Counted from the first letter of the stretch, positions 12,083-24,700 are shown. The stretch: DNA of 60,000 bases from Polytrichum commune (GCA_950295325.1 OX485807.1:8957001-9017000); one strand, 5' to 3'. Notes: generated by a model not told the origin, from the letters alone. A program made the numbers and translations.

Positions 12083-14561
12083 GATGGCTTCACTCCATAG
12101 GTGGAGTTTATCTTACAACTCTTCACCTTGAAATTTCCATCTTAGTCTCACTGGGTACCAATTACATGCCAATGATACGGCATGGCGCCATTTTTTGTAG
12201 GTAGATTCTTTTAAAGCCACCTCCTGACAGTTGTGGAGTGGTTGATCACACTGTAGGTTACTACTTGTACCATTCATGTAGACCTTGTAATCATGTGCAT
12301 TGCTTTAGGACCCTATTTCAGGTTATATTGCTAGGAAGTAGGAGATTATTCTGTCAGCAGCTGACAACCAAGTGTAATAATTACAGAAGCAATGTTTCTG
12401 GGTGATGGCCACCTGCTGGTGGTGGATTAGTCATCAGTTAGTGAAGCGGGCCATATGGTCTCTAAATGATCAGATATCTTTTAAATCCTTTCAAGTTACG
12501 CTTTTGCATTGTTATTAAGATGTATGGGCCTTATGATATTACTTTTCGTATTTGATGTACTACAGTAATATTCGTGGCTTGTACTACAGGTTTTCCTTAA
12601 CTTGGCTTCAGTGCCTTGAGTACAAACATGGCCCTGGGCGGCACCATAGTAATTCCAATTGCATAGCTGGTTAATACTAAGTTTAAAGTCTGAAAGCAAC
12701 TGTGTTTAGATGCAACCATTCTAAAATTGGCCGGATACCGACTCTCTCAACTTACCTCAGTGCATTGTTGTGCCCTTTCGGCATGCCATGCAGTATATGT
12801 TAATTTGGAAAATTCTAACAAGTGGCAACCTCAAATCTCAAAAATATAGTTCATTGTTGACTTTTTGATTCTCTGCACTAAGTTTCTCCACGATTTTTTA
12901 TTTATTTTATTTTATTTTATTTTCTTTCCAGAAATGGATGAAAATATCAAAGATACATTATTATTAACAAAGGTATAGATGAATGTCCAAGTAAAGCTGT
13001 GGTTTAGGAATCTTATCATATCGGTGAGCACCACTTTGGCTACTATTACAAAATGATAAACATATAATGATGAAATGTTCATAATCCAATGATATTAGCC
13101 TCTATCTCATGGAGGCTACCGCACTTCGCCACTCTATGAGATAAGGCAATCTACATGGATGGAAGGTATCTAGTAGTGTGGGGTAGTGCCCACTACCATG
13201 TGGGTCAAAATAACATTTAAAAACCTCATGCTCTAAACATATAGGAATTTTTGTTAGATTGGCATTGCTTGTTTTCGGAGGCGATTCCATGTGTTGCTCA
13301 CATGCAGGAGCCAAATTAAGGAGCAAATATCCTTTGCATATGATGCCCAATTTGGGTGGGTTTTTTTTTTCTCCTCTTGGGATAAAGTGACGGTTTTGCA
13401 CAACTTGATTGGATGGTGTTGGAAAGAAATGAGTGCACATTTTGCTTGCTCCATGAAAATGAGGTAATCTCCCAAAATGACCTCATGCGGCCCTTCCAAC
13501 TTTGAGGGTGACGGACTTCATCTAAATTTGCTAAAAAAATCCCAAATTTGTGGAAGTAGCTCATTTTTCATGCACATAACATATTATGGCAAAGTTGCCA
13601 ACTTCCTAAAATTTGTGGCATGACCAAAACGGTCATGTAATGAAAAATTCCAGAATTTTCTCTAGTTACCCCCTTGGATGAAGGCCTTGTTCATATGTCA
13701 ATATGAGCTAGGAAATGTGGTCCGATTGACTTCAAATTTTCTTAGCAAGAATACATGGTAGTCTAGTTCATATCTGTATGGTTGAATGTCAAGAAAAAAA
13801 AAGTTGAGTTTACTACATGATAAAATTTTTCAGCACCGGTGTTGGAAATGCCCGAAAATGGAATGTGAAGGCTTGAGCGTGTAGGGGTTAACATCACATG
13901 ATCACATATTATACCATGCAAAAATGTAAATATCCTATAATTGTTGACTGCTCCTTGATAAAGCCCACCTCAGTGAACAATGAACAATAAATGTCCAACA
14001 TGCGCTCATTCACATACAATATACTAATGTCAATATTTGGACTTCATTTTCAGTAATTGCATAAAAGATGTCTCTTTTCACTTTGCTTTTCCCTAAGTAA
14101 AACATTTAGTGTCATGGACTGTGGTGGCAACTTTCCATTCGATGTATTCACGTATGAAAGGGTTTGGAGTTGCAGTTTAAAGTGGTTCCAATGACAAGAG
14201 GATAAACATACGACTACAAAACATCCTCGACCCAAAGCCTTGCTCAAGACGTAATGCTCGGGATAAAAAAGGAAATTCAAACCTTTGGCTTCAAGAGCAA
14301 AGTTAGTGCGAGGATCATTTGGTTTTGTCCTTTCTTTCTTAAGGGCCATTATAGCAATGTGCAATGGCAGAAATCTATGGATGAGAGTGTCAAATTTGGT
14401 AACAAAGATTTGTAATATACCCCAAAATGTTTATCAGAAGCAAATAATGTAATCGTTTGTGTTGTGCAAACAATGTATTTGTGTTTGAAATTTTTTATTC
14501 TAGTGTGTTGTTGGGATTGATCAAACAACGTCGTAACAAGCAAAATGGGTGCATCACCTTG
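12083..14561. other. Intergenic: Rav1-like 3' UTR and unassigned sequence
   Basis: The first ~400 nt after the stop are presumably 3' UTR and downstream sequence. At 13095-13165 a block ('catggaggctaccgcact...gccactct') resembles 44787-44820 ('catgaaggctactgcaat...gccactcc'), suggesting an old dispersed element. Overlapping - strand frames at 13102-13564 have no recognisable product. I see no gene. Confidence 0.5.
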
Positions 14562-15270
14562 GGGGGTGGACTCTTCATTGGAAACCTAAATGATGTGTGT
14601 GGGTTACTACGAATATTTAATCCCCTATATACAAATTTTTTATAGAGGAAAGATATGTATATGTACTAACATCATGCTAAAAAATGGATTATGTATTTAA
14701 ATTAAGCTTTCCAACTTAATGTGACAAATGCCTCCACTACATATACAAACTATACATCCTGAATTATATAAGCCTTTATTATGTATAAGATACACGTTCA
14801 TACTCCGATGAGAAAAACATTAAATGTTTTTTTTATCCATAGCATGTAACTCAACACTTGTATCAAATAAACAAAATAATGAGCATAATAACTCAGCCAC
14901 AATCTAGAAAGCAAAACTATAAGAAGTCCATGAGAGCTCCAAGAGCCTCTAGTTTGTAAAAACCTAGAACCCAAATGCACCCTAACAAGAAAACACATGG
15001 TAGTCATTGAAGACTATGACCGTATGAATATAATGGATGAAAACGTGAAGTGGATGAAACTAACATATCTATTGTCAACCTTTTCCCTAAACCTTAGGGC
15101 TCTCTTTTGTACAGCTACATTTACTTTATAAAATCTAATAGCCTTTTTAGTTGTACACACTAGAGACAAACAATACCTCTACCTTATGTATACTATGTAC
15201 ACTAATGCCTCAAATAATACCCCTTCTCACACTTATGTTAGTTCGTACGTGGTATGAAGAGTCCACCCCC
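14562..15270 (+). mobile_element. 709-bp TIR element with perfect 17-bp ends, complete copy
   Basis: Ends are GGGGGTGGACTCTTCAT and its exact reverse complement at 15254-15270. The interior is AT-rich and non-coding. Two more copies form an inverted pair at 46842-47965. No obvious target duplication. Superfamily not assignable from the ends alone. Confidence 0.85.
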
Positions 15271-15419
15271 TAGATTCTACTACACATGTTATGGGAGATT
15301 TTGTATACTTTGTGATAATAGTCACATATATACACCAAATGATACCAAGTGTACATGCTAAACTCTCCTCAATATGTATTTAAGACACTTAGGGATATAT
15401 AAATGCCCTTAATGTTATT

Positions 15420-15580
15420 TAGGTCCATAACAATGTTTTGTGGGATTGACAATATTCCACAAAATATTCTCAAATATTCCCACATTCAATATGAATGTGG
15501 AAATTATCCAAGAATATTCTATGAAATACTATTAGTCTCATAGAACACTAATATGAATTTGAATAATATTATGCCATATA
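15420..15580 (+). repeat. Dispersed AT-rich repeat, copy 1
   Basis: Shares 'ttttgtgggattgacaatat' and 'gaatttgaataatattatg' with 45525-45655, same orientation. A TA microsatellite follows at 15579-15592. Confidence 0.6.
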
Positions 15581-15592
15581 TATATATATATA

Positions 15593-17465
15593 GACTTTAA
15601 ACATGGACTTTTGGCAAATACAATAGCTACACTAAAATCTTGAGCCTTTATACAACAAAATGTAGACTACTTTTGGGTCTCTTGATCCTTAAGAGGATAA
15701 GCTTTCCTTGAAGAATATACAGATTAAGGTAGTCTCTTTCACAAGGCCACCGACAAGTGAAATAATAAGGACAGCCTTCATAACAAAAGCGTTAATGTAA
15801 ATGAAGATTACCATAACCATGGAATTTTCTTGGCGATGATTAAGGTTGATGTTATTATTCAATGATGCGGCACTTAGGTTAGGTTAGATTAATCAAATTA
15901 ATCTTTAAATAGCTTGAGGATATCGAAAGGGTAAGCATAGATACCTAAGAATAACATGATTCAAAAATTGTATTGCATAGTCATTACAATTGAAACACTC
16001 AAGGTGACACTCATTGAATCAGTTTTATTATACATGAAGTTCCAAATCATTTTGTTAATTTTCTTAAATGTAAGTGCAAAATCAACACATAACATTCCTC
16101 CAACAACCTTCACATATACATATGATTTTACAAGTTCATACATATGCAAGATTGAAATTTTCATAACTTTCAAAACAACCAAAGTACAAGGTAAAAAATG
16201 ACCTTAGTTTGATGGAAAATGACTTTATGATATCATGTCTACATACATAAATTTAATTCAAAATGTAGGTAAACTAATAATGTCAAAATGGCTTCGACAA
16301 AATCAATGTTGAAGAACACAAATGCAACCTCGTCAGGATAGTTCTTCCAATAATCTACCCATTAGAAATGAAGCTTATCCTGATCAAATACAATCAAGGT
16401 GATTTGAAACTTACCATTGATCATTCTAGATTCAATAGGAAAATAAAATAAAAATCCAAAAGCACCTTTGTAATCGCTTAAAGAGAAAGATAATCTTCAT
16501 GTAGAGTTGAAATTGTCCATGTTAACATGCTCTTAATTGCACGTGAATGCTATACATAGTTAATTTTCAAAAATGAAATGGCACAGCCACTTAAGTCTTT
16601 ACTCATGACCATTAATAGCAAGTTCCATAACATTATTGAGTAATGTGCGTTTGTTCATGTGTGCCCTGAGAATATAATCATGGGATGCTCCAACCTGATG
16701 CAAATTTAGACTTAATTTGAGTCTCCTTGAGTTTGAGAAGTAACCAATTGAAGTTTAAGATTTCAAGAAGATTATCCATCATTTTAGAAGAATTTAGAAG
16801 AATGTAGAGAATATACCTCAAATTAATGAAGAAATTTGAAAGATGTCAACCTGTAACCGGTCAGTCTTGGAAACACTAGGATCTCGACCGGTGATGCCCA
16901 AAAATCTCCCCAGACACTGATTCTCAGCTCACAATAGGGCCACAGCCCACATAATATCTTCCATCCAAGAAAATGTGATCGAAGGTATGTGAGCCTAGTG
17001 CGACAAACACTTCCCTCAATATTTATTGATGTTCAATGCTCGTGTACCTGCATTTAAAAAAGGAAGAGATGCGCTAGTATCTACTTTCAGAAGATCCTGA
17101 CCACTTCACAATAGAAAGTGCTGTTTGAGGGTCACATACCGTATCAAGTTGATGTTGGTGTTGGATTTTGAAAGCACCCCACATGTTGCTAGTCCATATC
17201 TAGAGGAAATTGGACATTTTTCAATGCTCTTCTTCGTCATTTCAACACGTGCAGTAATGTGCATGCCAAGTGAATTACTGTGACACAGATGAGACTCGAC
17301 AGTTGATTCTCATGACTGTTGGTCCCTCACATGATCTGGCTAACTAAAATTAAGAGCAACCTGGAACCCAGTGCCTTATAAGGCTTGAGGGGACTCCCAA
17401 CAAATGCAGAATAGTAGCCCTACTACAGTGGCTGCACGTACACTTCACTGAATCCGAGGGGAGGG
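15593..17465. other. Intergenic, no gene seen; contains one dispersed repeat
   Basis: AT-rich. The segment 16710-16920 aligns in inverted orientation with 44050-44250: landmarks 'ttgaagtttaaga', 'gtaacc', 'gaaacactaggatct', 'atgcccaaaaat' and 'agacactgat'. Short open frames at 15956-16201 lie on both strands of the same low-complexity sequence and are not convincing. Confidence 0.5.
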
Positions 17466-17838
17466 GAAGTTACACACGTTAAAAAATGCTAGTTTCGGAA
17501 TAGAGTTTGGTGGGTCAGGGTAATAGAATGTTGGCCTTAACATGTGCCTTTTATCTTTGAGGAGTTTGGTTTCAAGATTGGTCTTTGTTTTTATTGGGTT
17601 AAAACCATCCGTCTTCAACTCCAGTTTCCGATTGGATATGGAGGTTTTAAGCCTTGCAAAAACGCCGCCTTGGATTAGAGTTGAAAACAAACGATTCTCC
17701 TTATTAAAAAAATGGACCAACCTTGAAACCAACTTGCTCCTCAAGGTTAGGCACGTGTTAAAGCCGAAATTCTTTGTAACTTGGTCCATTGAACTCTGTT
17801 TTGGAACCAATGTTTTCAAACATGTGTGGGCCTCCACA
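17466..17838 (+). repeat. ~370-bp imperfect foldback (long hairpin)
   Basis: The left arm (from 'cacacgttaaaaaatgctag') pairs with the right arm ending 'caaacatgtgtg'. The best-paired stretch is 17532-17582 ('ggccttaacatgtgcc...gtttggtttcaagattgg') against 17712-17763 ('ccaaccttgaaaccaac...ggcacgtgttaaagcc'). The turn is near 17645-17660. The 150- and 99-residue frames on opposite strands are by-products of the arm symmetry. It could be a foldback transposon or a young inverted-repeat small-RNA locus. Confidence 0.75.
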
Positions 17839-18935
17839 TGAAATGATGCAGGACTGCAAGCTACTTTGTGGCTTGAGTGAGATGGTGCTAATTCCAACCC
17901 CCTCGCAAGAGCGCACCCTATGCACGTCTCCTAATAATGTAATTGGAGCACACCTTAAACCATCCGAATGTCTCTAGTGCAAAGTGGGAACGGATTTGGG
18001 TGAAGAATGTGGCTTGATTTTGGGCAAAAATGGCACAAGTTTGGGGTGTCAGGGCGTAGCTAGCCTGGGTAAGTTACTTACATGTTTTTTACAAGACTCT
18101 GTATGCAAAGGTTATGGTGGTTCATTTATTTATTTTTGTTGATTTGGTGGAGTGATGAATGACATACTTGAAGGACGAATGTCAAGAATTTGTTGTTTTA
18201 CTTTGAGTTCTCGAAGAATTATGCTTTGAGCTTTGTAATGTGAACTTGCCCAAAATTGAGACCGAGTTTGCCTCCAAGCTGAGACTTCGTGATGGAGAAG
18301 GGACTTGCAATGGGTCGAATTGTGAAGCAACCCCTAGTGAGAAACATGAACTTGAATTCCAGATTTGCACGTGAAGACCTTTCCCCTTAGGACCAGAATC
18401 AGAGACTGTGTGATGTAGTGCTTGTGAATTCATGTGCCAAACAAAATAATCTAAATTCTGAGGCAAGCGGCTGGTTGAGTTGTTTACGTGGTGTTAGTAC
18501 CACACTGTTTCTTTACCAAGCTCTGAACCGGGTGCATCCAGCTCTACATAGATTGAACAGGTGGAGTGGATCAGCAAGACCCCAAAAATTTCCTCTGCAG
18601 GTAACAGAAATGAATGCTTTCCCATAACCTTGTCCGGTATGGGGTGGAATTGATCATCAGAATCCACGACTTCACACGAATCATTCAAATTTTTCTCATT
18701 GTGAGGGAGAGGGATCCAATGTGTAGCGGCAATAATCGTTGCATACATGATGAGATTCACGGTGTAAGAGGCAGTCGAACATACATTATAAATTATACAC
18801 CCACATTGCGAAATCAACAGTATGTACCATGGGTACCGATTACGCTTATTTACGTACAAGAGCAGCACGTTGTATATCTACTAGTTGATATACTGTTGAT
18901 ATCTACTAGCTAACTGAGCTCCCGCTTGGAACGAT
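17839..18935. other. Intergenic, no firm gene
   Basis: Several weak frames. On the - strand at about 18600-18720 a short coding-like stretch (HWIPLPHNEKNLNDSCEVVD...) lies downstream of the PUD gene but has no recognisable family or splice context. Confidence 0.4.
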
Positions 18936-19529
18936 CTAGTTGACCGCATGATGCTGAGTTTCAGCATTGCCCGACGGGGACTCGAAGGTCAGCACGTTGT
19001 CGTTCTTGATTCTGATGGTAACCCAAGCACCCTCGTCCTCGGACTCTAACATGAACATTTTGAAATTACTGACCTTTTCAGTGTTCATCAATTTCTTCAT
19101 GAAGAAGCCTACAGAGGCCGCAGCAACAATAGCCCCCGGTGGGCCAAGGATTCCAACCCCGATGGTTGTAGCTGCAGCTTCAGCAATTGCACCTGTAAGA
19201 TTTTCTTGAATCGAGTTGAGAAGCTCCGTCAAATTGTGAGGGGTGGTCATGTGAATCTTAGCGTCGTCAGCAGTCACCCATGACACCAGCCACCAATCCA
19301 CGGCGGTTGTTAAGAAGCCTGTATGGTAGTCAACAATCATGCTGCCACCAGCATCGTCAGTCGACCCGACGTCTAAGCCATTGGGGAATTTGAGCTCGTT
19401 CGTGTAAACGTCACTGTACTTGTGTGCGATGACGATGCTGTTGGGTTCAATGCGTTGCCCACTCTCATTGACAACGCGCACTTTGGCCTGACGGTGTGTA
19501 ATTAACCATTTTGAATGAGATTCCGGATG
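18936..19529 (-). CDS. PUD ('Up-regulated in Daf-2') domain protein, main exon; start codon unresolved
   Basis: Reading from 19529 to the stop at 18936, the product contains VRVVNESGQRIEPNSIVI, HKYSDVYTNELKF, STDDAGGSMIVDYHTGF, AVDWWLVSWVT, a Gly/Ala-rich central helix (ATTIGVGILGPPGAIVAAAS) and the ending ESEDEGAWVTIRIKN...LTFESPSGNAET. This order (VxHKYS, YhTGF.T..DWW.V.W, hydrophobic helix, S.D.G..v.IRI...TFES) is that of the PUD1/2-type domain known from nematodes, fungi and mosses. Its biochemical role is unknown to me. The frame is open to a TGA at 19541-19539 with no ATG in it. GTG at 19481 is only a codon of the domain. A possible acceptor (atccag) ends at 19530. The first ATG downstream of the TATA-type promoter (19509) is out of frame by one. 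Either a non-AUG start, an upstream exon, or a frameshift in a decaying gene is needed. Confidence 0.75.
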   Translation of the reverse strand, partial: HPESHSKWLITHRQAKVRVVNESGQRIEPNSIVIAHKYSDVYTNELKFPNGLDVGSTDDAGGSMIVDYHTGFLTTAVDWWLVSWVTADDAKIHMTTPHNLTELLNSIQENLTGAIAEAAATTIGVGILGPPGAIVAAASVGFFMKKLMNTEKVSNFKMFMLESEDEGAWVTIRIKNDNVLTFESPSGNAETQHHAVN

Positions 19530-19803
19530 CTGGATGCGTCAAAGACAGCAGGGCACACCACCCGAAACGAAAGGTTCTCACTATCTGACTTAACAAATGG
19601 GTCTCTCCTGAAAACGAAATCGATGATGCACCGAAGAGGCGATCGAAGAACCCACAACTATATCGAGTGAGAAGTGGTCTGACTCAAGTTCCCTGTGAAA
19701 AACGTCACTGTATCCCTATAGCAGGAGCGGAGTAGAGAAACAGCTCGTGCTCAATACAAGGGAAGGGAAGTGAGGAGATAAGTCCAGGCGCTCTACATCC
19801 CGA

Positions 19804-19810
19804 TTATATA
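19804..19810 (-). promoter_or_regulatory. TATA box for the PUD gene
   Basis: On the - strand the sequence is TATATAA, followed about 35-60 nt downstream by a pyrimidine-rich leader (cttatctcctcacttccctt) typical of plant 5' UTRs. A start of transcription near 19775 would give a leader of about 270 nt to the first ATG. Confidence 0.5.
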
Positions 19811-19984
19811 CCTTTGTGGTTACAACATGAGCGGCCACGAGAACGACGACGAGTGGTGCAGAAGAGTACTCCGGTAGAGATCCTCTGTCTGTATTCCCGA
19901 CTCCTTAGGAGGCATGACGCCCATGCACACTACAAGTAAACATGGGTCTAAATGGCCCGGTTTCAAAATTAGGCATTTCAAGTA

Positions 19985-21797
19985 GTCAAGACTCTATAAA
20001 TGTTACAGGTTGGGAGTAGCAAAACAATAGCATACACAGAATTATAACAAGTAACACTCATACAATTCATACCGATGATTAATTTTATATGAATAACACT
20101 TCAAATTTTCAAAAATGAAGAACATCATGTTTTATAAAAATAAAAATAAAAATACCAATGGTAATACATAATTCAATGAAACTAATTGAAAGAAATAATC
20201 TATATATTAGTAACTTGACGAGATTCTTCCAACTAAACTACTGAAAGACATAGTCTATAGTAGTCTGACGAGAAGCTTTCAAATGATGAGATGAAACTTC
20301 CTTTTGGAGTCCATGAATGCTCATGATGTGTGATAGGGCATCACTTGGCCTTTGTTTAAAGTATTTCTTCAAAGTCTCTAGAGAACACTTAGCAACACTC
20401 AATCTTATAACTTCTTCTACCATATCAACCATAACCTCATCAACATCAATTTCTTGATGTTGTGAGGAATACATATCCAGAAACTCCTCATCGGTAGGTT
20501 CATAAGGGTTGTTTAAATCAAACTGCATCTCATAATTGAGGTATTCATGAGCATTCATCACGTCACCAACCTCACTATCAGATGACAATAACGTCAGTTA
20601 ATGAAGTAGAGTAGCAACTTCATCAACCTCTACCAAACGCCTAGCTTCCTCTATCTCCCTCTCAATAGACATCGAAAGAACATCTGTGTGGCTCCAAAAA
20701 TTTGGAATCATTGGTGTGGTAACTCCCACATGCCATGCCCACCCAACCATAACAACAATTTGATATATTATATATCAATTGCAAACACCTTGTTTGCACC
20801 AAAACAATCTATCTGATATTGAATCACCAACTTTCGGTATTGTGCCTTGAAAGATGCAATAATGCGTGCATCCATGGGTTAAAAGCGACTTGTGGTGTTT
20901 GGAGGTAGATATTCTAATCGTGACCCTCAAACGTGAACCTACATTTGGCACTTGATGACCCGAGAAATTACCTAGGAGCAAAATCACCTTCTCTTCTTGT
21001 GCCAACACCATCCTCCTCTCAAAATCTAGTATAAACTGCTAAAAAATGACCGTAGTCATCCACGCCTTCTTGTTAGCAGCCCACTTAATACCCAAATTCT
21101 CCGGATAGAGAATGTTCCCAGACGTAAAGGCCACTTACAAATACAAAAATTACAAATTTTGGGGAAAAAAGGAGGATAAATCAAATAAAATTCAGGCTCC
21201 ATACCCTTGATTGATCCGTAAACATGTTGACTAAAGATATGCTTGTAATTTTTTGAAAAGAAAAAAGAAAAAGAAAAAAGAAACAAAAGAAACAAAAAAA
21301 GAAGGTCTATACAATACCTACGCATGCCTGATTGTTGACCCTAACTGCTTGCTTGACCCTGATTGTTGACCCTGATTGTTGCGCCTAAAAGATGCTATAT
21401 CAAGATTGTAAGCCCCAACTAGCAAACTAGCACCCAACAAGCATCCCAACTCCCAAACCTTCTATGTCTGCCATCTCCTCACCCAAATTGCTTGAAAGTG
21501 CACAAGGAGGAAGGATCTCTAAATAAGAGAGAATATTTGACTTGTTCACAAAGAATATGGGATATTAAATGTGATTACATGTTTAAAATGTATGCTCCCA
21601 TATATTATTACCTTGATTTTCTCAAAATTAACACATATAGAGGTGTAATTAACAAAGAAGGGAATAGAGCGTGTTATAACACTTAACACATAACACTCAC
21701 TAGTCTTACCAATTGTGTTTTTGTAGGGAGGAAAATTTTCTTAACATATATGAAATTATAACGCTTAATATAAGGGTAACACTTATAGAGTCTTGAC
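19985..21797 (-). mobile_element. pogo/Tigger-type (Tc1-mariner) transposon, 1813 bp, defective
   Basis: Termini are 22-bp inverted repeats beginning GTCAAGACTCTATAA (19985) and ending TTATAGAGTCTTGAC (21797), with one mismatch, flanked by TA on both sides (19983-19984 and 21798-21799), the target duplication of this superfamily. The transposase relic inside reads on the - strand. Confidence 0.9.
20238..21130 (-). pseudogene. Tigger/pogo-like DDE transposase, C-terminal half, degraded
   Basis: Read from 21130 downward the frames give ENLGIKWAANKKAWMTTVIF, a stop, QFILDFERRM, VILLLGNFSGHQVPNVGSRL, then after a +1 shift LEYLPPNTTSRF and, past another stop, MDARIIASFKAQYRKL. These match the order of a CENP-B/Tigger DDE_1 domain (the family motif LLxDNxxxH, then LPPNTTS, then PMDxGII.SFK.Y). 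The Asp expected in LLLDN is Gly here (GNFSGH), so a catalytic residue is lost in addition to stops and shifts. The C-terminal tail (20588-20238, acidic, 116 codons) is still open. The N-terminal DNA-binding part is missing or unrecognisable; 21140-21330 is low-complexity. Confidence 0.85.
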
Positions 21798-21799
21798 TA

Positions 21800-24700
21800 T
21801 ACATGAATTGATAAGAGCATCTCCACTACAGGATGTGCACGTCAAATAAAGTATATAATATTGTATACCTATGGGGAGCCCTTCATCTTGGGCGGGGCAG
21901 CTCATCATAAGTCAAAGTCCACCAAAGCCTAGGCATGCCCCCGTCATACTTAGGAAGCAATCAGTATGATGCCCTGGGCTAGATCACATCTTCATTCTGT
22001 TTGGCCCCGCTCCTCCCATGCTTCTTTCACTGCCTGGTCTTCCTATGCGCACTTGCATGGGAACTCTTCCTTGTTGGGAACCAATGTGACAATACCCGGT
22101 CACCTAAGCCATTAAGCCCCTTTGACATGTGAAGGAACTCCATCACTTAACTTGGGAATCGTCACATTGGTTCTCAACAAGGAAAAGTGGTTGGACAAAA
22201 GGTGGGAGCGATTTTGGGAGAAAGTCAGGTGATTTTGGATAAAAAGGCTGGAGCGGTTTCAATGGACAAGGGTTGGACCCGTTTTGGAAGTCATTTGTAG
22301 TGATAAAAGTGTGGGTCTAGGAGGGATTTAAATCACTAAGGGGGTAAGTAACTTCAAAACTTTGTAGTATATTATACATACGATGTGCAATTTATTTCAG
22401 TTTCCACCATATCTGAGCCGGCTTAGCATGATACCACTAATTCACATGGGCTTAATTAGCCAAAACCAGCTAAATAAGCCAAAGAGTTGGTTTAAGCACT
22501 GTCCACCTTAAGTCACTACACTATGTGGATAGGCCAATTAGTGTGACCTTTTGAATATTGGTGCAATATACTACATTGACGTGGAGGTCCAAGTTGCAAC
22601 TGAGATAAAGTCCATTCCCACTAACTGACTTGTCACACTTGTGGAGCTACATGGAGCTGGGGTGTGAGGGCATGTTTACAGTAAAGGAATTAGGCAATAG
22701 CTCTTAAATGATCAGGGTACCCTACTTTTTGGATGAGATCATGGAGAAAACCTTGGACTTTAGCCTGAGCTTGTCTTTTGGATTTCATAAGCTAGGCTTA
22801 GTGTAAACTCAAATGTGATCATGAAAAAACCTCACAATTATATTAATTAGAGTTTAGATATAAGAATGCATCATGGAGGAGAGAAGAAAGGAAGTGTTGG
22901 TAGCTTTGTTTGTGTATTGGTGTCTGTATATGTTAATTCAACAAAATTCTGAGTATTCTAACCCTACTTATAAAGTAGGATTTAAATATATAAGATTTGT
23001 TGATTCTTAGTAGAAAATTATAGCATAGTTACAATTATTGCACAATAAAAAATATTGAGCAATAGTTACATAGAAAGAAACTTTCTACAGTGGCTCCAAC
23101 CCATCACATTCTAAATCATTATGAATTCATATATGAATAGTATTAGAATATGTATTTCTAATAAGTTGTTATTATGGGTTGTCTCTTGAGACCCATTGCA
23201 CATTCCGCCCGGTCTACCTTCATGAGCCGTCCCAAAAAGTCCCTACAATCCCGGCCAACATTATCCATACTTGCCATGTGGGATTCCATGTAGAATTTTC
23301 ATCCACAAAAATTTTATGGACAATAGTTCAAGAATTGCCAACCTCAAGAGGGAATTTGTGACACTCTCAACAAATAAGAATTCAAGGACTCTCAAGAGTC
23401 AAGGCCTAATGATTTTCATGTAAACAAGCCTTGTGTATGACTCCTTACTTATTTTATTGCAGTAATTCATCCCTCACAATGATATTTAAATTTTGTAATA
23501 TTAAATGCAAAAGGTCGTGAAACTAGTCATGGTAGACTACATTGATGATTCCAATTAGTGAGGGAGGGTTAATAGTTAGGGGGGTTGCTATTTTATGAGT
23601 ACCATGACATAGGTTTCATAGCTATATGACACATGGATATAAGCAGTGCAAGTGTATTGAGCAGGGTTGCTTTGACAAAAAAATGTGCCAAGATGGCCAA
23701 CTGGAGCATTGTGCAAATATGATAAATTAAAACAATTCCTTCGGTTTTTTAAGAAAAGAAAATTTCTAAATTTAAAAGGAAATCCTTTACTAAAGTATTC
23801 AAATAGCCAAGTGACCAATTTTTCTTTTAGTGTTGGCTACTAGTTACCATTTTTAACTAGTTGCATGCAAAGTTCATACTCTTGGGAATTTTCTTCCTCG
23901 TGATACCAAACTATGCACTTATGATGATTGGGTGAAATCTGTTCATTGAGCAACATATTATGAGGTGATCTAGTGAAGTCATGTCCAACAACAAGCTTAC
24001 TATTAACCAGTAACAATGCCATAGTTCAACCTTCCAAGTTTCACAAAAGGTCCAAACAAATTCCAATTTTAATTTGATTTTTTTCAATATTCATGAAATT
24101 CCCTCATCTACATGTACATGAGGTTTGCCATTCAAGACTAGTAATGTGCAGTATTAGGGCCAAGAACAAGCCCTCAAACTTCCATTGTTTCACAGAAGGC
24201 CCAAACACACTCCAATTTCATTTTTATTTTTATTTTTCAATATTCATGAAAATATCTCATCTATATTCTTTGTGAGCCCCTTGAAAGCAATCCAACCCCG
24301 TTTGTCACACCCTACTGCTACCATGTTGTGTAACCAACAACATAAAAATTACAAAGGGAAACATAAATATTAGAACGGGCAGCCCCGATGAAAACTTGGT
24401 TACATGGGTCTAAGGATCACTTTAAATAATTCCCATAAGTTATGGGCATGTCCCAAACAATTCGTAATAGGGGCCCACTCATGCTCATGCTCATGCTCTA
24501 GCTTCTCTCTAATAATGAGCGTGGGCAATTACTGAAGGTGATACTAAATTTCTTTACGCCATGGAATTAGTGCCACCAAAAGATCTTAGAAAATATTGGA
24601 CATCCCAACACCATCCACTAAAAATATTATTCATAGGAGCTTTATTCACTGAAAATACCGGCACTTGACACTATTCATTGAAAAAATTGGCACGTGGCAC

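Noticed and set aside
13102-13564. Cluster of overlapping - strand ORFs
   Set aside because: Three frames overlap with no shared homology and no splice structure; probably chance frames in decayed repeat DNA.
17445-17897. 150-codon - strand ORF and its 99-codon + strand counterpart
   Set aside because: Both lie in the arms of the 17466-17838 foldback; open frames on both strands reflect the inverted repeat, and neither resembles a protein family.
21056-21325. Hydrophobic - strand ORF resembling a membrane peptide
   Set aside because: Its Leu/Phe/Ser run comes from an A/G-rich low-complexity tract inside the Tigger element; the lower part is an out-of-frame reading of the transposase.
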